Below, in pieces: positions 1-9,502 of a stretch of DNA of 64,000 nucleotides. This DNA comes from Salipiger bermudensis. GTDB lineage: Bacteria > Pseudomonadota > Alphaproteobacteria > Rhodobacterales > Rhodobacteraceae. Under the pieces are notes generated by a model. It did no database searches and had not been told where the DNA came from. It saw nothing but the letters and a program-made list of their open reading frames with translations. Position 1 is the stretch's first letter. The number at the start of each line of letters is the position of its first letter. The stretch is taken from the NCBI RefSeq assembly GCF_019801965.1, contig NZ_JAHVIA010000006.1, positions 310,001 through 374,000 of the forward strand, written 5' to 3'. The translations under genes and the position numbers were made by a program.

Positions 1-609
1 GACGGTGGCTCCGCCGCCTTCGTCAAGACCGATGTCTCGCGTGCCAGTGACGTCGAGGCGCTGGTGGAACAGGCGGCAGCCCATAGCGGTCGCCTCGACA
101 TTCTCGTGAACAACGCCGTGCTGCGCGCCGGCAAGCCGCTGGTCGAAACCGAGGAAGCCGACTGGGACCGCGTGATGGACGTGAGCCTCAAGGGGGCCTA
201 CCTCTGCGCCCGGGCTGCCGTTCGCCAGATGATGACGCAGGAGATCCGCAACGAAGTGCGCGGCCGCCTGATCCACATTTCCTCCCAGCACGGCCACGTC
301 TCGGCGCCCGAGGATTTCGCCTACGGTGTCAGCAAGGCGGGCATCGCCTACATGACCCGTCAGATCGCCGCCGATTACGGGCCGCACCAGATCGTCTCGA
401 ATGCCGTCGCGCCGGGCAAGATCCTAACCGGCAAGGGCGGCCGCGCCGTGGAGCCGCGCTGGCTCGACTATTCCAACCAGCGCACCCCCTGGCCCCGCCT
501 CGGCACCCCAGACGACGTCGCCCGCGCGGCGCTTTTCCTCGCCAGCGACGAGGCGACCTATCTCACCGGGCACAATCTCTTCGTCGATGGCGGCTGGATG
601 GCCGCCTGA
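1..609 (+). CDS. SDR-family NAD(P)-dependent oxidoreductase, 5' truncated by window edge
   Basis: Short-chain dehydrogenase/reductase that would oxidise an alcohol or reduce a carbonyl with NAD(P). The reading frame is open from base 1, so the glycine-rich cofactor motif and the start lie outside the window. Visible SDR landmarks are the LVNNA motif, the ISS segment carrying the catalytic serine, the YGVSK motif with catalytic Tyr and Lys, and a C-terminal GHNLFVDGGW segment typical of classical SDRs. About 202 residues remain of a usual 250 or so. It is convergent with the aminotransferase gene of the neighbouring minus-strand operon and may belong to the same catabolic locus. The substrate cannot be told from sequence. 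Confidence 0.93.
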   Translation, partial: DGGSAAFVKTDVSRASDVEALVEQAAAHSGRLDILVNNAVLRAGKPLVETEEADWDRVMDVSLKGAYLCARAAVRQMMTQEIRNEVRGRLIHISSQHGHVSAPEDFAYGVSKAGIAYMTRQIAADYGPHQIVSNAVAPGKILTGKGGRAVEPRWLDYSNQRTPWPRLGTPDDVARAALFLASDEATYLTGHNLFVDGGWMAA

Positions 610-1146
610 TCCACGCAAACGGGCGCCGAAGATTCCCGGCTGCGAGTTCGTCACCCCGGGGCGGCCACATGGTCACCGCCGCCGCCGAGCGCGTCTCACC
701 AGCGGCGCAGGCAGGACCGGGCGATCTTTGGCGCGCTCCAAAAGTGGCGCGCACGGCATGTGATCTCGGATCAGGTTGCCTTCGGCGCACGGGCGATCTC
801 GACCGGTCGGGGCAGTTTCGAGACTGTGTAGGTGGAGAGTTTGCAGCGAGGCCGCCGCCGACATGGGCCCCGGCTACTGAGCCTTTGTGGCTACGTTCAA
901 TGCAGGGGCCATTGCGCGCGGATCGTGATCACAGGGGAATGCGACGCGCCTTCAAGCGCCGTCATCCAGACTCCGCGTCTTACCCCGTCCAGCCGGGGCC
1001 ACGGCTTCTGACCTCTGGAGCGGCGACGCTCCAGAGCCGACTGTTTGAAAACAGAGAACGCCCAGAATCTCAAGCAGGCGCGAGCAAGCAGTCACTGCCT
1101 CTGCACCGGGTGATCATGTGTCCAAGCGCAGCGTGGAGCGGCACGG
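610..1146. other. Convergent intergenic region, no gene seen
   Basis: This 537-bp stretch separates the ends of the SDR gene (plus) and the class IV aminotransferase gene (minus). Open frames within it have no family features and look like GC-driven noise. It holds at least two inverted repeats, a weak one at 983-998 and a better one at 1013-1036. Confidence 0.6.
1013..1036 (-). terminator. Hairpin, possible terminator of the minus-strand uptake operon
   Basis: A perfect 9-bp stem (CTCTGGAGC / GCTCCAGAG) closes a 6-nt loop. It lies about 110 bp past the stop of the class IV aminotransferase gene, the last gene of the operon. There is no T-run on either side, so intrinsic termination is uncertain. 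Confidence 0.4.
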
Positions 1147-2103
1147 TCACACGGTGACCGGCGTCGCGTGCCAGCCGTCTGCCCGCCTGCGCCAATAGCG
1201 CGTGCGCAACTGCTCGGTGAGCGGCCCCGGTGCGTCGTTGCCCAGAACCCTCTCCCCGATCCGGCGAGCACCCCAGATGCCGCCCGCGGTGGTGGCGCAG
1301 AAAATCTCGTCAGCAGCCACGAACTCGGCCTCGGAGATGTCGCGCTGTTGGAAAGGCACGCCGATCTCCTCGCAGAGCTCGAACACCGAGCGCCGGGTGA
1401 TGCCCTCGAGCGCGCCGCTTCGCGGGCTCGAGACCACGCCGCCCGAGACGCTGAACACGTTGAAACCCGGCCCTTCCGTCACATGGCCGTCGCCGTCGAG
1501 CAGGATCGGGAAATCGGCCCCCTCCGCCTCGGCCTCGAACAGCCCCTCGGTCAGGTCGCCCCAGTGGAAGTTCTTCACCCGCGCGTCGAAGCTCGACATC
1601 GGGATGCGGCGGACCTCGGGGATCATCAGTGTCACGCCGCGCCGCTGCTGCTCGGGGCTGGCGACCCAGGTCCAGGGCAGCGCCTGGCACAGCAGCCAGG
1701 GACGGGCCGAGGACGGCAGCCGGGGCGCGCCCGGCGGCGGCGTGCCGCGCAGGCAGTCCATCGCCACATAGGCCGAGCGCAGGCCCGAACGCCGTACGCA
1801 TTCGATCAGGATCTCCCGGATCTCGGCGTTGCTTTCCCGCGGGCGCAGGCGCAGGCGGTCCATCGACGCCCGGAACCGGGCAATGTGATCGTCGAGCCGG
1901 AAGAAGCAGCCGTCCCAGACCCCGACCACGTCATAGGTCACGTCCGAGCGCCGGTAGCCCCAGTCGCTCGCCGGCAGGCGCGCCTCGGAGGCCGGCATGA
2001 AGGCGCCGTCCATGTAGGCGGCGCCCTGCGGCCACTCCGCCCCGTCGCGGGGCGGGGCGGCGGTCAGGTCGAGATGGGCCATTGCCGCAGCCTCCATACT
2101 CAT
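1147..2103 (-). CDS. Class IV (fold type IV) PLP aminotransferase
   Basis: A 318-residue PLP enzyme of the branched-chain / D-amino-acid aminotransferase superfamily, which transfers amino groups between amino acids and 2-oxoacids. The presumed PLP lysine is in FDARVKNFHWGDL, and the typical downstream LLDGDGHVTEGPGFNVF segment carries the conserved Glu-Gly-x-x-x-Asn pattern. I chose the ATG at 2103 because it overlaps the HyuB stop as ATGA, suggesting translational coupling; internal ATGs at 2097 and 2082 are alternatives. It is the last gene of the importer/HyuAB operon and probably acts on the hydantoinase-pathway product. The specificity (ilvE-like, D-amino acid or omega-amine) cannot be resolved. 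Confidence 0.9.
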   Translation of the reverse strand: MSMEAAAMAHLDLTAAPPRDGAEWPQGAAYMDGAFMPASEARLPASDWGYRRSDVTYDVVGVWDGCFFRLDDHIARFRASMDRLRLRPRESNAEIREILIECVRRSGLRSAYVAMDCLRGTPPPGAPRLPSSARPWLLCQALPWTWVASPEQQRRGVTLMIPEVRRIPMSSFDARVKNFHWGDLTEGLFEAEAEGADFPILLDGDGHVTEGPGFNVFSVSGGVVSSPRSGALEGITRRSVFELCEEIGVPFQQRDISEAEFVAADEIFCATTAGGIWGARRIGERVLGNDAPGPLTEQLRTRYWRRRADGWHATPVTV

Positions 2104-3890
2104 GCACGCAACGCGGCGGTGCCGTCTGCATCGACCTCGTAGAGCCCGGGCTCGCCGGCCTCGCGCAGGGCGACCTTGTAGACCTCGCGCGCCAGCGAGA
2201 GGCTGAGCCAGCCGCGATTGACGCTGGCCGCCACCCGCGCCGGATCGCGCGCTTCGGGAGCACCGTAACCGCCGCCACCGCAGGACGTGAACTCGCATTT
2301 TTGCCCAGCGGCAAAATTCTCCTCCGAGAATTCCGCCAGCGTGACGCGGGCCCCGTCCGGCTCGATCCGCACTGTGTCCGAGGCCCCGCCCGGCTGGCCG
2401 CCGAGCACGCCCTTGGGCGGGTTGACCTTGCCATCGGCGGCGTAGGCCACGGTCATCGTGTGGTCGAGCGGATAGAACACGCCGTCCATGCCCGGCGCGC
2501 CCTCGTATTCGCCGAAGCCCTGGCTGTCGGTCTTGACGCCGCGACGCTCGATGAGGATCGGGTACATGCTCTCGTCGACCTCGACGGAGTCGAGCTGGAT
2601 CAACCCGGCATTGGCCGGTCCGCAATAGGTCAGCCAGCCGTCATGGCCACTGTTGGCGCCGCCGCCGCCGTAGCCCACGAAAACCTGGTTGATGTAGCTC
2701 TTGCCCTGCTTGAACGGGTCGTCGCCAGAGATCACGCCGACGCCGGCGGGCAGGTGGAATGCGCTTTCGGCGTGGCCGTAGGGGGCGCCCATCTCCGAGA
2801 ACACCGCGTTACCGGCGATCATCAGGCGGTCGTTGACATTGGTGGTCGCGACCGAGGTGCCGACCGGGTATTTCGGTTTGCCGATGGCAGAGCCCTCGCG
2901 CATCTCGACCCGCACGCGGGACTTTGCGCCCTCGTTGTGCGGCACGCTCTCGTCGAGGTTGTTGAACACGCCGATCCGGCACGAGCCGGTGCAGGTGTTC
3001 TCCGACAGGTTCAGACCGCCGGGGACGCAGTCGATGTTGTCGCGCACGTCGACCACGATCTCGCCTTCCTCGGGATCGACCCGAACGGTGACGTTGATCG
3101 GGATCCCGTCATCGGCGACGCCGGGCACCGGGTCATGGGCCAGGCTGTAGGTGTAGTCGCCGGCCGGCAGCTTCTGGATCGCGGCCTTGGCGGCGCGTGC
3201 GCCGTAATCGAACCAGTCCTTGATGAAATCGAGCACGGTCTCGCGCCCGTAGCGTCCGCAGAGCTCGCGGATGCGGCGCTCGCCGGTGCGGCAGGCGCCG
3301 ATCTGCGCCCGCACGTCGCCGAGCCAGAGGTCCGGCACCCGGTTGCGCATCGATCCGATGCGCAGGATGTCGGCCTTCTCCTCGTAGTTCTCGGCGATCC
3401 TCACGCAGGGGAAATGCATGCCCTCCTCGAAGATGTTCTTGGCGAAAGGCAGGTAGGTCGACGGTGCCGGTGCACCGGTATCGGCATGGTGCGACAGCGC
3501 GACGACCCAGAACAGCGGAACGCCCTCCACGAAGACCGGCATTGCCATGATCAGGTCGGCGTGATGCGTGCCGCCGGTATAGGGGCAGTTGTTGACGAAG
3601 ATGTCGCCCTCGGAGATGTCGTCGAACAGCTCGGTGAGGGGCCGCGTCGCCATGTCCATCGACATGACGTGGATCGGCAACGCGTCCTCGACCGTCACCA
3701 GCTCGTGGTCATAGGTCAGGATCGCGCAGGAGAAATCGCGGGCGTTCTTGATGACGGCCGAGCGCGAGGCGCGCATGACCACGAGGGTCATCTCGCGCAC
3801 GATCGCCTCGAAGCGGCTCTTCAGCACCGAGATCATGAAGGGGTCGATGCGGCGGTCGCCCTCGGGGGCGGAGGTCAGGGGCATGTTCAT
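2100..3890 (-). CDS. Hydantoinase B / oxoprolinase family protein (HyuB-like)
   Basis: A 596-residue subunit of the HyuA/HyuB family, which includes ATP-dependent 5-oxoprolinases, N-methylhydantoinases and acetone/acetophenone carboxylases. Family landmarks are NCPYTGGTHHADL near residue 100 and a C-terminal glycine-rich SCGGGGYGAPEARDP block followed by VNRGWLSLSLAREVY. The length is normal. A good ribosome site (AGGAG) precedes the ATG. The gene starts 15 bp after the HyuA stop and overlaps the aminotransferase start by 4 bp. It probably works as a complex with HyuA in cytosolic ATP-driven opening of a cyclic amide or carboxylation of a related substrate. The exact reaction is unknown. Confidence 0.93.
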   Translation of the reverse strand: MNMPLTSAPEGDRRIDPFMISVLKSRFEAIVREMTLVVMRASRSAVIKNARDFSCAILTYDHELVTVEDALPIHVMSMDMATRPLTELFDDISEGDIFVNNCPYTGGTHHADLIMAMPVFVEGVPLFWVVALSHHADTGAPAPSTYLPFAKNIFEEGMHFPCVRIAENYEEKADILRIGSMRNRVPDLWLGDVRAQIGACRTGERRIRELCGRYGRETVLDFIKDWFDYGARAAKAAIQKLPAGDYTYSLAHDPVPGVADDGIPINVTVRVDPEEGEIVVDVRDNIDCVPGGLNLSENTCTGSCRIGVFNNLDESVPHNEGAKSRVRVEMREGSAIGKPKYPVGTSVATTNVNDRLMIAGNAVFSEMGAPYGHAESAFHLPAGVGVISGDDPFKQGKSYINQVFVGYGGGGANSGHDGWLTYCGPANAGLIQLDSVEVDESMYPILIERRGVKTDSQGFGEYEGAPGMDGVFYPLDHTMTVAYAADGKVNPPKGVLGGQPGGASDTVRIEPDGARVTLAEFSEENFAAGQKCEFTSCGGGGYGAPEARDPARVAASVNRGWLSLSLAREVYKVALREAGEPGLYEVDADGTAALRA

Positions 3891-3905
3891 GGCAACTCTC
3901 CTGGG

Positions 3906-6011
3906 TCAGGCCGGGATCTGGGCGGTGGTGACGGCGATGGCGCCGGCACGCGTGGCATCGACGGTGACGCAGAGATTGCCCTGCGCATCGAGCACGCCGT
4001 CATGCCCGGCCTTGAGATAGGCGGTGAAGGTCGGGGCCTCGACAAGGCAGGGTCCGGGCAGCGCCGCCCCCGCGCCGAGATCCGACAGATCGTAGACCGG
4101 CAGCTGCTCGATCTGCCTGGTCTGCTCGGAATAGACCCCGCGATGGCCCTTTGCCCGAGTCTCGCCCTGCTGCGCCGGCAGCGAGAAGCGCGACCACATA
4201 TCCTGCCCGGGGCGGTGCCCGATGGCGCGCAGCTTCCACGAGGTGAACTCCACCGTGTCGCCGTCGGTGCGGATCGAGTAGATGCGCTCGTGCATCCGGT
4301 GGAAGGCCTCGACCATCTCGGGCAGGTGCTCGGGCGTCAGCGGGCCGTCGATGGTGAGCGGCACTTCGATCTCGAAACTCTGGTACTCGTAGCGGCCCAT
4401 GAAGGCGATCTCGAAGCCGCGGGCCTCCTCGGGGACGCCGGCGTCTTCGAGGAAGGCGCTGCCCTGCGCTTTCAGGGCGTCGAGCGTCGTGTTGACCGCA
4501 TCGAAGTCGAACGCCGCATCCGAGGTCAGCGCCACCGCCGCCTCCTCGCGGCGGATGTCGGAGATCAGCCCGCCGAAGGCCGAGAGCCCCGCCATGAAGC
4601 GCGGGATCATGTAGCGGGTGAGCCCGAGGATATCGACCATCTCGGCGATGTGGATCGCCGTCGCGCCGCCGCCGCAAACGAAATAGCTGTCGCGGGGGTT
4701 GATGCCCTCGCGCACGGTGATCTCCTCGATGGCGGCGACCATGTTGTGGTTCGATGTGGTGTAGATCGAATAGGCCGCCTCCTGCAGCGACACGCCGAGC
4801 GCGGTGGCGATCTTTCCGACGGCGCGCTCGGCCGCGGCGCGGTCGAGCTGCATCTTGCCGCCGAGGAAGTAGTCGGGATCGACGATGCCGAGGATGACGT
4901 TGGCGTCGGTGACCGTCGGCTCCGTGCCACCATGGCCATAGCAGGCCGGACCGGGGCGCGCGCCGGCCGAGTGCGGCCCCACATGCAGCAGGCCGCCCGC
5001 ATCCACCGAGGCGATCGAGCCGCCCCCAGCCCCGACCGAGCGCACATCGACCTTGGGAATGCCGAGATTGTCATCGTGGATCATGCTGTCCGGCGTCACG
5101 ATGATCTGGTGATCGCGCAGCGCCGAGACGTCGAAGGTGGTGCCGCCCATGTCGCCCACGATGATGTCGGGCGCGTCGGAGAGCGCCAGCGCCGCCATCG
5201 GCGCCAGCGTCGGTCCGGACATCACCGAGTAGATCGGTTTGCGCAGCATCTCGGGCAGCGGCATCATGCCCCCGACGCAATTGGCCAGCAACAGCTCGCC
5301 GCCATAGCCCTGCGCGTCCAGCGCGGTCTTCAGATCCTCGATGTAGCGCCGCACGATCGGGCTGATCGAGGCGTCGATGGCGGCGGCGATGACGCGCTTG
5401 TACTCGCGTGGCATGGGGTTGATCTCGTGGCTGAGGGTGACCGGCACGCCGGGCATCTCCTCGGCGAGGATCTCGCGCACCCGCAGCTCGTGGACCGGAT
5501 TGACCACCGACCAAAGCAGCCCGACCGCGACCGCCTCGACCTTGCTCTCCGCGAGCTTTGCCGCGGCGGCGCGCACGGCGGTCTCGTCGAGCGGCGTCAG
5601 CTCGCGGCCGCGCGCATCGATGCGCCCGGGAACCGTGTGGGTCAGGTGGATCGGTACATAGGGCTCAGGGTAATCGATCTTCCACTGGAAGGCGCCCTTG
5701 CGGGGCCCCTCGCGCAGCACGAGGATATCGCGATGCCCCTCGTTCAGCAGCAGCCCGACCTTGACGGTCTTGCGCTCGACCAGCGCGTTGGTCGAGACGG
5801 TCGAGCCGTGAACGATCATCTCGATCTCCGAGAAGAACTGCCCGGGGCTGCGCCCCAGCCCTTCGGCGGCGACATGCAGCACGTTGATGAAGCCCTTCTC
5901 GAATTCGCCCGGCGTGGTCGGCGACTTGAAGATCGAGATGCCGCCGTCGGGATCGGAGACGAGGCAGTCTGTGAAGGTGCCGCCGATGTCGATGCAGACC
6001 TGGTAGCTCAT
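3906..6011 (-). CDS. Hydantoinase A / oxoprolinase family protein (HyuA-like)
   Basis: A 701-residue ATP-binding subunit of the HyuA/HyuB family. It begins with the actin-like phosphate-1 motif DIGGTFTD at about residues 8-15, followed by HGSTVSTNALVERKT. A second phosphate motif GDMGGTTFDVS and the segment GPACYGHGGTEPTVTDAN are both typical of the family. It would activate a cyclic amide or ketone substrate with ATP together with HyuB. The gene lies 25 bp after the inner-membrane permease gene in the same transcription unit, linking uptake to catabolism. Nothing in the sequence distinguishes oxoprolinase from hydantoinase or carboxylase activity. Confidence 0.94.
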   Translation of the reverse strand: MSYQVCIDIGGTFTDCLVSDPDGGISIFKSPTTPGEFEKGFINVLHVAAEGLGRSPGQFFSEIEMIVHGSTVSTNALVERKTVKVGLLLNEGHRDILVLREGPRKGAFQWKIDYPEPYVPIHLTHTVPGRIDARGRELTPLDETAVRAAAAKLAESKVEAVAVGLLWSVVNPVHELRVREILAEEMPGVPVTLSHEINPMPREYKRVIAAAIDASISPIVRRYIEDLKTALDAQGYGGELLLANCVGGMMPLPEMLRKPIYSVMSGPTLAPMAALALSDAPDIIVGDMGGTTFDVSALRDHQIIVTPDSMIHDDNLGIPKVDVRSVGAGGGSIASVDAGGLLHVGPHSAGARPGPACYGHGGTEPTVTDANVILGIVDPDYFLGGKMQLDRAAAERAVGKIATALGVSLQEAAYSIYTTSNHNMVAAIEEITVREGINPRDSYFVCGGGATAIHIAEMVDILGLTRYMIPRFMAGLSAFGGLISDIRREEAAVALTSDAAFDFDAVNTTLDALKAQGSAFLEDAGVPEEARGFEIAFMGRYEYQSFEIEVPLTIDGPLTPEHLPEMVEAFHRMHERIYSIRTDGDTVEFTSWKLRAIGHRPGQDMWSRFSLPAQQGETRAKGHRGVYSEQTRQIEQLPVYDLSDLGAGAALPGPCLVEAPTFTAYLKAGHDGVLDAQGNLCVTVDATRAGAIAVTTAQIPA

Positions 6012-6036
6012 GGGAAATGCCTTTCGTGAAGGGCGG

Positions 6037-6996
6037 TCAGCGGCGCGCGCCGTCCCGCCCGAGGATGAGGCTGAGCACGATGATCGCGCCCAGGAAAACC
6101 TGCTGGATGTAGCCGTCGACCTGCACGAGGTTCATGCCGTTCGACAGCACGGTGATGAACAGCGCCCCGAGCAGCGCCGAGCTGATGCCGCCTTCGCCGC
6201 CGGTGAGCTTGGCGCCTCCGACAACCGCCGCCGCGATGGATTCCAGCGTCAGGTTGCCGCCGAGATTGGGCTCTCCCGAGCCGGTCCGGGCGGTCAGCAG
6301 CAGCGCGCCGATGCCGGCGAGAAGTCCGCAGATCGCATAGGCCGCGATCAGCACCGCGGCGGGGCGGATGCCGGCCGCGGTGGCGGCACGGGCGCTGGCG
6401 CCGACGAGGTAGAGCCTCCGGCCAAGCGTGGTGAAGCGCAGCATCAGGCCGATCGCCAACAGAACGATCAGCGCGACCCAGATCGCCGCGCGGATGCCGA
6501 ACAGGCTGCCTTGCGCGAAGATCGCGTTGAACGCGGGCGGCAGCGGGGCAACCGGGAAGCCGCCGCTCAGGGTCGAGGCCAGCGCCATGACGACGTAGGA
6601 GGTGCCGAGCGTTGCGACGAAGGCGTTGATCCCGATGGCGCCGATCAACAGGCCGTTGAACAACCCCACCGCCAGCGCGATGCCGCAGCCTGCCGCGAGC
6701 CCAGCGGCGACGCCGGCCGAGGTCATCGCCATGCCGGCCCCGACGCTGACCAGCGAGACCGTGACGCCCAGCGACAGGTCGAAGCCGCGGGTCAGCAGCA
6801 CGACGCATTGCGCGGCGGCGAAGATCGCGAGGAAGCTCGTCTGGAGCGCGATGTTGCGCAGGTTGGCGCCCGAGATCACCCGCGGCTCGATCAGCGCGAA
6901 GACGAGCAGCAGTGCAACGATGCCGAGAGGCAGGCTGAAGGGTTTGAGCCGGTCGGCCAGCGCCGGGGCGGAACGGCGTGTCATCACGTCGGTCAT
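6037..6996 (-). CDS. ABC transporter permease, RbsC/BPD_transp_2 type
   Basis: A 319-residue inner-membrane permease of the ribose/branched-chain class, with about eight to ten hydrophobic segments. The family segment around VVLLTRGFDLSLGVTVSLVSV (a TxG-DLS motif) and the later NLGGNLTLESIAAAVVGGAKLTGGEG loop are clear. The start overlaps the stop of the preceding permease as ATGA. With that permease it should form a heterodimeric channel driven by the double ATPase encoded upstream. The ligand is set by the TorT-like binding protein. Confidence 0.94.
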   Translation of the reverse strand: MTDVMTRRSAPALADRLKPFSLPLGIVALLLVFALIEPRVISGANLRNIALQTSFLAIFAAAQCVVLLTRGFDLSLGVTVSLVSVGAGMAMTSAGVAAGLAAGCGIALAVGLFNGLLIGAIGINAFVATLGTSYVVMALASTLSGGFPVAPLPPAFNAIFAQGSLFGIRAAIWVALIVLLAIGLMLRFTTLGRRLYLVGASARAATAAGIRPAAVLIAAYAICGLLAGIGALLLTARTGSGEPNLGGNLTLESIAAAVVGGAKLTGGEGGISSALLGALFITVLSNGMNLVQVDGYIQQVFLGAIIVLSLILGRDGARR

Positions 6997-8003
6997 TCTG
7001 TCTTCTCCCGCAGCACGAGCCGTTCGAGAGCCAGCGCCCCGAGCAGGACGAGGCCCAGCACCAGTGTCTGGAACTTGCTGTCGATGCGCATCAGGTTCAT
7101 CGCGTTGGCCATCACCGTCAGGAACAGTGCCGCCAGCGCCACCAGCTCTGCCCGCGCGACGCCGCCGCGCAGAGAAACGCCTCCGATCACCGCCGCGGCG
7201 ATGGTCTGCATGGCCAGGGTTTCGGCGATGGTGCCCTGCCCCGATCCAAGCCGGGCGGTCATCAGGAACCCGGTAACCCCCGCCAGCGCTCCGGCCAGAG
7301 CATAGGTCGCGATCAGCACCTTCGCCCTCGGCACACCCGAGAGCAGCGCGGCGCGCGCGTCGGAGCCCACCGCGTAGATATGCCGCCCGAAGCGGGTGCC
7401 GCGCTGCATCACGATGCCAAGGGCGACCAGCGCCAGCGCGATCAGCGCGACATAGGGCACCGGGCCGATGCGGCCGCGGCCGATCAGGTCGATGAAGCCC
7501 TCTGAGACGCCGTAGATCGGGATGCCCTGGGTCTGGAACAGCACCACGCCGACGATCGCGGAGGCGGTGGCCAGCGTCACCATGAATGCCGAGATGTTAA
7601 AGCGCGCGACCAGCCAGCCGTTGAAGGCTCCGATCGCGAGCCCGAGCGCCAGCGCCGCCGCCAGTGCGGCAAGCACCGGCGCGACCCCCGCCTCCGGCAG
7701 GTCGGCCCCCATGCTGCGCATCACCAGCGCCGAGACCACCGAGCCGCTCGCCACGACCGCGCCGAGGCTCAGGTCGAACCCGCCGGTGGTCATCACCAGC
7801 ATCTGCGCCAGCGCCGGGATCGCGAGGAAGGCGAAGTTGCGCCCCATGTTCATCAGGTTCAGCTTGTTGAGGAAACGCGGCTCCACCGCCGCCGATACCG
7901 CGACGACCAGCACCAGCAGAACCAGCACCACGCCGCCGTTGACGAGAAACCCCTCGAGCCGGGACGGGCCGGCAGGGGCGGGATTGTCGGTCGTCACGCT
8001 CAT
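6993..8003 (-). CDS. ABC transporter permease, RbsC/BPD_transp_2 type
   Basis: A 336-residue permease paralogous to its downstream neighbour. It contains the TTGGFDLSLGAVVASGSV signature and the GSGQGTIAETLAMQTIAAAVIGGVSL loop. The open frame extends further upstream into the ATPase gene. I placed the start at the ATG at 8003 (MSVTTDNP), because it lies 4 bp after the ATPase stop and gives a normal family N-terminus with one short cytosolic tail before the first membrane span. It is the partner of the second permease in one importer. Confidence 0.93.
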   Translation of the reverse strand: MSVTTDNPAPAGPSRLEGFLVNGGVVLVLLVLVVAVSAAVEPRFLNKLNLMNMGRNFAFLAIPALAQMLVMTTGGFDLSLGAVVASGSVVSALVMRSMGADLPEAGVAPVLAALAAALALGLAIGAFNGWLVARFNISAFMVTLATASAIVGVVLFQTQGIPIYGVSEGFIDLIGRGRIGPVPYVALIALALVALGIVMQRGTRFGRHIYAVGSDARAALLSGVPRAKVLIATYALAGALAGVTGFLMTARLGSGQGTIAETLAMQTIAAAVIGGVSLRGGVARAELVALAALFLTVMANAMNLMRIDSKFQTLVLGLVLLGALALERLVLREKTE

Positions 8004-8007
8004 GCGC

Positions 8008-9489
8008 TCACTCCCCGAAATAATGCGATAGGATGGCGGTTTCCGAGGCCTCGTCCCGGGCGATCTCCTGCACCACCGCACCGCCGGCCATGACGTAGAT
8101 GCGGTCTGACAGGTGCAGCAGCTCCGGAAGCTCGGAGGTCGAGACGATGACGCAGGCGCCGCTCTCGGCCAGCTGCTTGATGAAGCGATAGACATCGGTC
8201 TTGGCGCCAACATCGATGCCCACAGTGGGCTCGTCGAAGAGGTAGACGTCGAAATCGTCGACCAGCCCGCGCGCCAGCATAACCTTCTGCTGGTTGCCGC
8301 CCGAGAAGGCCCCGGCCCGGCGTTCAGGCATCATCGGGCGCAGCCCGAGCTTGTCGAGCGGGCCGGCAACCACCTCGGGCTCGGCGCCCGCGCGCAGCAG
8401 GCCGCCCCGGCTCAGCTTGCGGAGCCGCAAGCCGGCCATCGACACGTTCTCGCGGGCCGGGCGGTTCAGCGCCAGGCCCTCCGCGGCGCGGTCGCCGGGG
8501 AAATAGCAGATCCCGGCCGCGATCATCCGGTCCGGGCGCGGCTTGGCCACCGGGGTCTCGCCCAGCACGACCTCCCCGGAGGAGATGTCTTCAAGTCCGA
8601 AGATCGCCCGGCAAAGCTCGGAGCGGCCGCAGCCGACCAGCCCCGCCAGACCGATCACCTCGCCCTTGCGCGCCTCGATCGAGGCGGCGCGGATGCTGCC
8701 TGTCGCTGTACTGAGATCGCTGACCCGCAGCGCCGGTGCGCCGGGACTGTTGTGGATCTCGGGAAACAGCTCGTCGACGGGGCGGCCGACCATCATCTCG
8801 ATCAGTTCGGCATCGGTCACGTCGGCGGTGTGCACGGTGGCAATCAGCCGCCCTCCGCGCAGAACGGTGACACGGTCCGAGAGCCGCCGGATCTCGGCCA
8901 TTCGGTGCGACACGTAGAGGATCCCGACGCCCTGCGCCTTGAGCCGTGCCACCGCCTCGAAGAGTTTCTCCGCCTCGCCATCGGTGAGCGAGGCGGTCGG
9001 CTCGTCCAGGATGAGGATCTTGGGCGACAGCCGCAGCGCCTTTGCGATCTCGACCATCTGCTTCTGGGCGCGCGACAGGCGCGACACCTTTTCGTCGAGC
9101 GGCAGGGAAAACCCGATCCGGCTCAGCAGCGCCTCGGCCTCGCGGCGCATCTCGCCGCGGCGCAGGAACGGCCCGCGCGTCGCCTCGCGCCCGAGGAAGA
9201 GATTGTCGAGCACGCTGAGCGCGGGTGCGAGGGAGAATTCCTGGAAGACCGGCGCCACGCCGACCTCGCGCACCCGCAGCGGCGAGAGGTCCAGCAGCGA
9301 CCGCCCGTCGAGCTGCACATTGCCCTCGGACGGTGGGAAGGTGCCGCAGATCGCGTTGATCAGCGTCGATTTTCCGGCGCCGTTTTCGCCCAGCAGCGCG
9401 TGCACCTCGCCCGGCAGGAGGGTGAAGTCCACCGCCTCCAGCGCCGTGAAGCCGCCGAAGCGCTTGGTCAGTCCCGATACGTTGAGCAT
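8008..9489 (-). CDS. Sugar-type ABC transporter ATP-binding protein with two nucleotide-binding domains
   Basis: A 493-residue RbsA/XylG-type ATPase with two fused ABC domains. Domain 1 has Walker A GENGAGKS, a signature region LSRAQKQMVEIAKAL and Walker B ILILDEPTASL. Domain 2 has the degenerate P-loop GLVGCGRSELCRAI usual for this class, the signature FSGGNQQKVMLARGL and YLFDEPTVGIDVG. The ATG at 9489 has CAGGA about 7 nt upstream; an upstream in-frame extension lacks family similarity. It energises the two permeases from the cytosolic face. Two hairpins separate it from the binding-protein gene, a common way to set a high binding-protein to ATPase ratio. Confidence 0.95.
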   Translation of the reverse strand: MLNVSGLTKRFGGFTALEAVDFTLLPGEVHALLGENGAGKSTLINAICGTFPPSEGNVQLDGRSLLDLSPLRVREVGVAPVFQEFSLAPALSVLDNLFLGREATRGPFLRRGEMRREAEALLSRIGFSLPLDEKVSRLSRAQKQMVEIAKALRLSPKILILDEPTASLTDGEAEKLFEAVARLKAQGVGILYVSHRMAEIRRLSDRVTVLRGGRLIATVHTADVTDAELIEMMVGRPVDELFPEIHNSPGAPALRVSDLSTATGSIRAASIEARKGEVIGLAGLVGCGRSELCRAIFGLEDISSGEVVLGETPVAKPRPDRMIAAGICYFPGDRAAEGLALNRPARENVSMAGLRLRKLSRGGLLRAGAEPEVVAGPLDKLGLRPMMPERRAGAFSGGNQQKVMLARGLVDDFDVYLFDEPTVGIDVGAKTDVYRFIKQLAESGACVIVSTSELPELLHLSDRIYVMAGGAVVQEIARDEASETAILSHYFGE

Positions 9490-9502
9490 GAATATCCTGT
9501 TC

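Noticed and set aside
669-1157. A 162-codon plus-strand frame between the SDR and aminotransferase genes
   Set aside because: Composition is Arg/Pro/Ser noise, no ribosome site is seen, and it overlaps the end of a real minus-strand gene.
2082-6029. A 1,315-codon plus-strand frame over HyuA and HyuB
   Set aside because: HyuA and HyuB on the other strand are recognisable throughout; the plus frame is a GC shadow rich in His, Arg and Asp.
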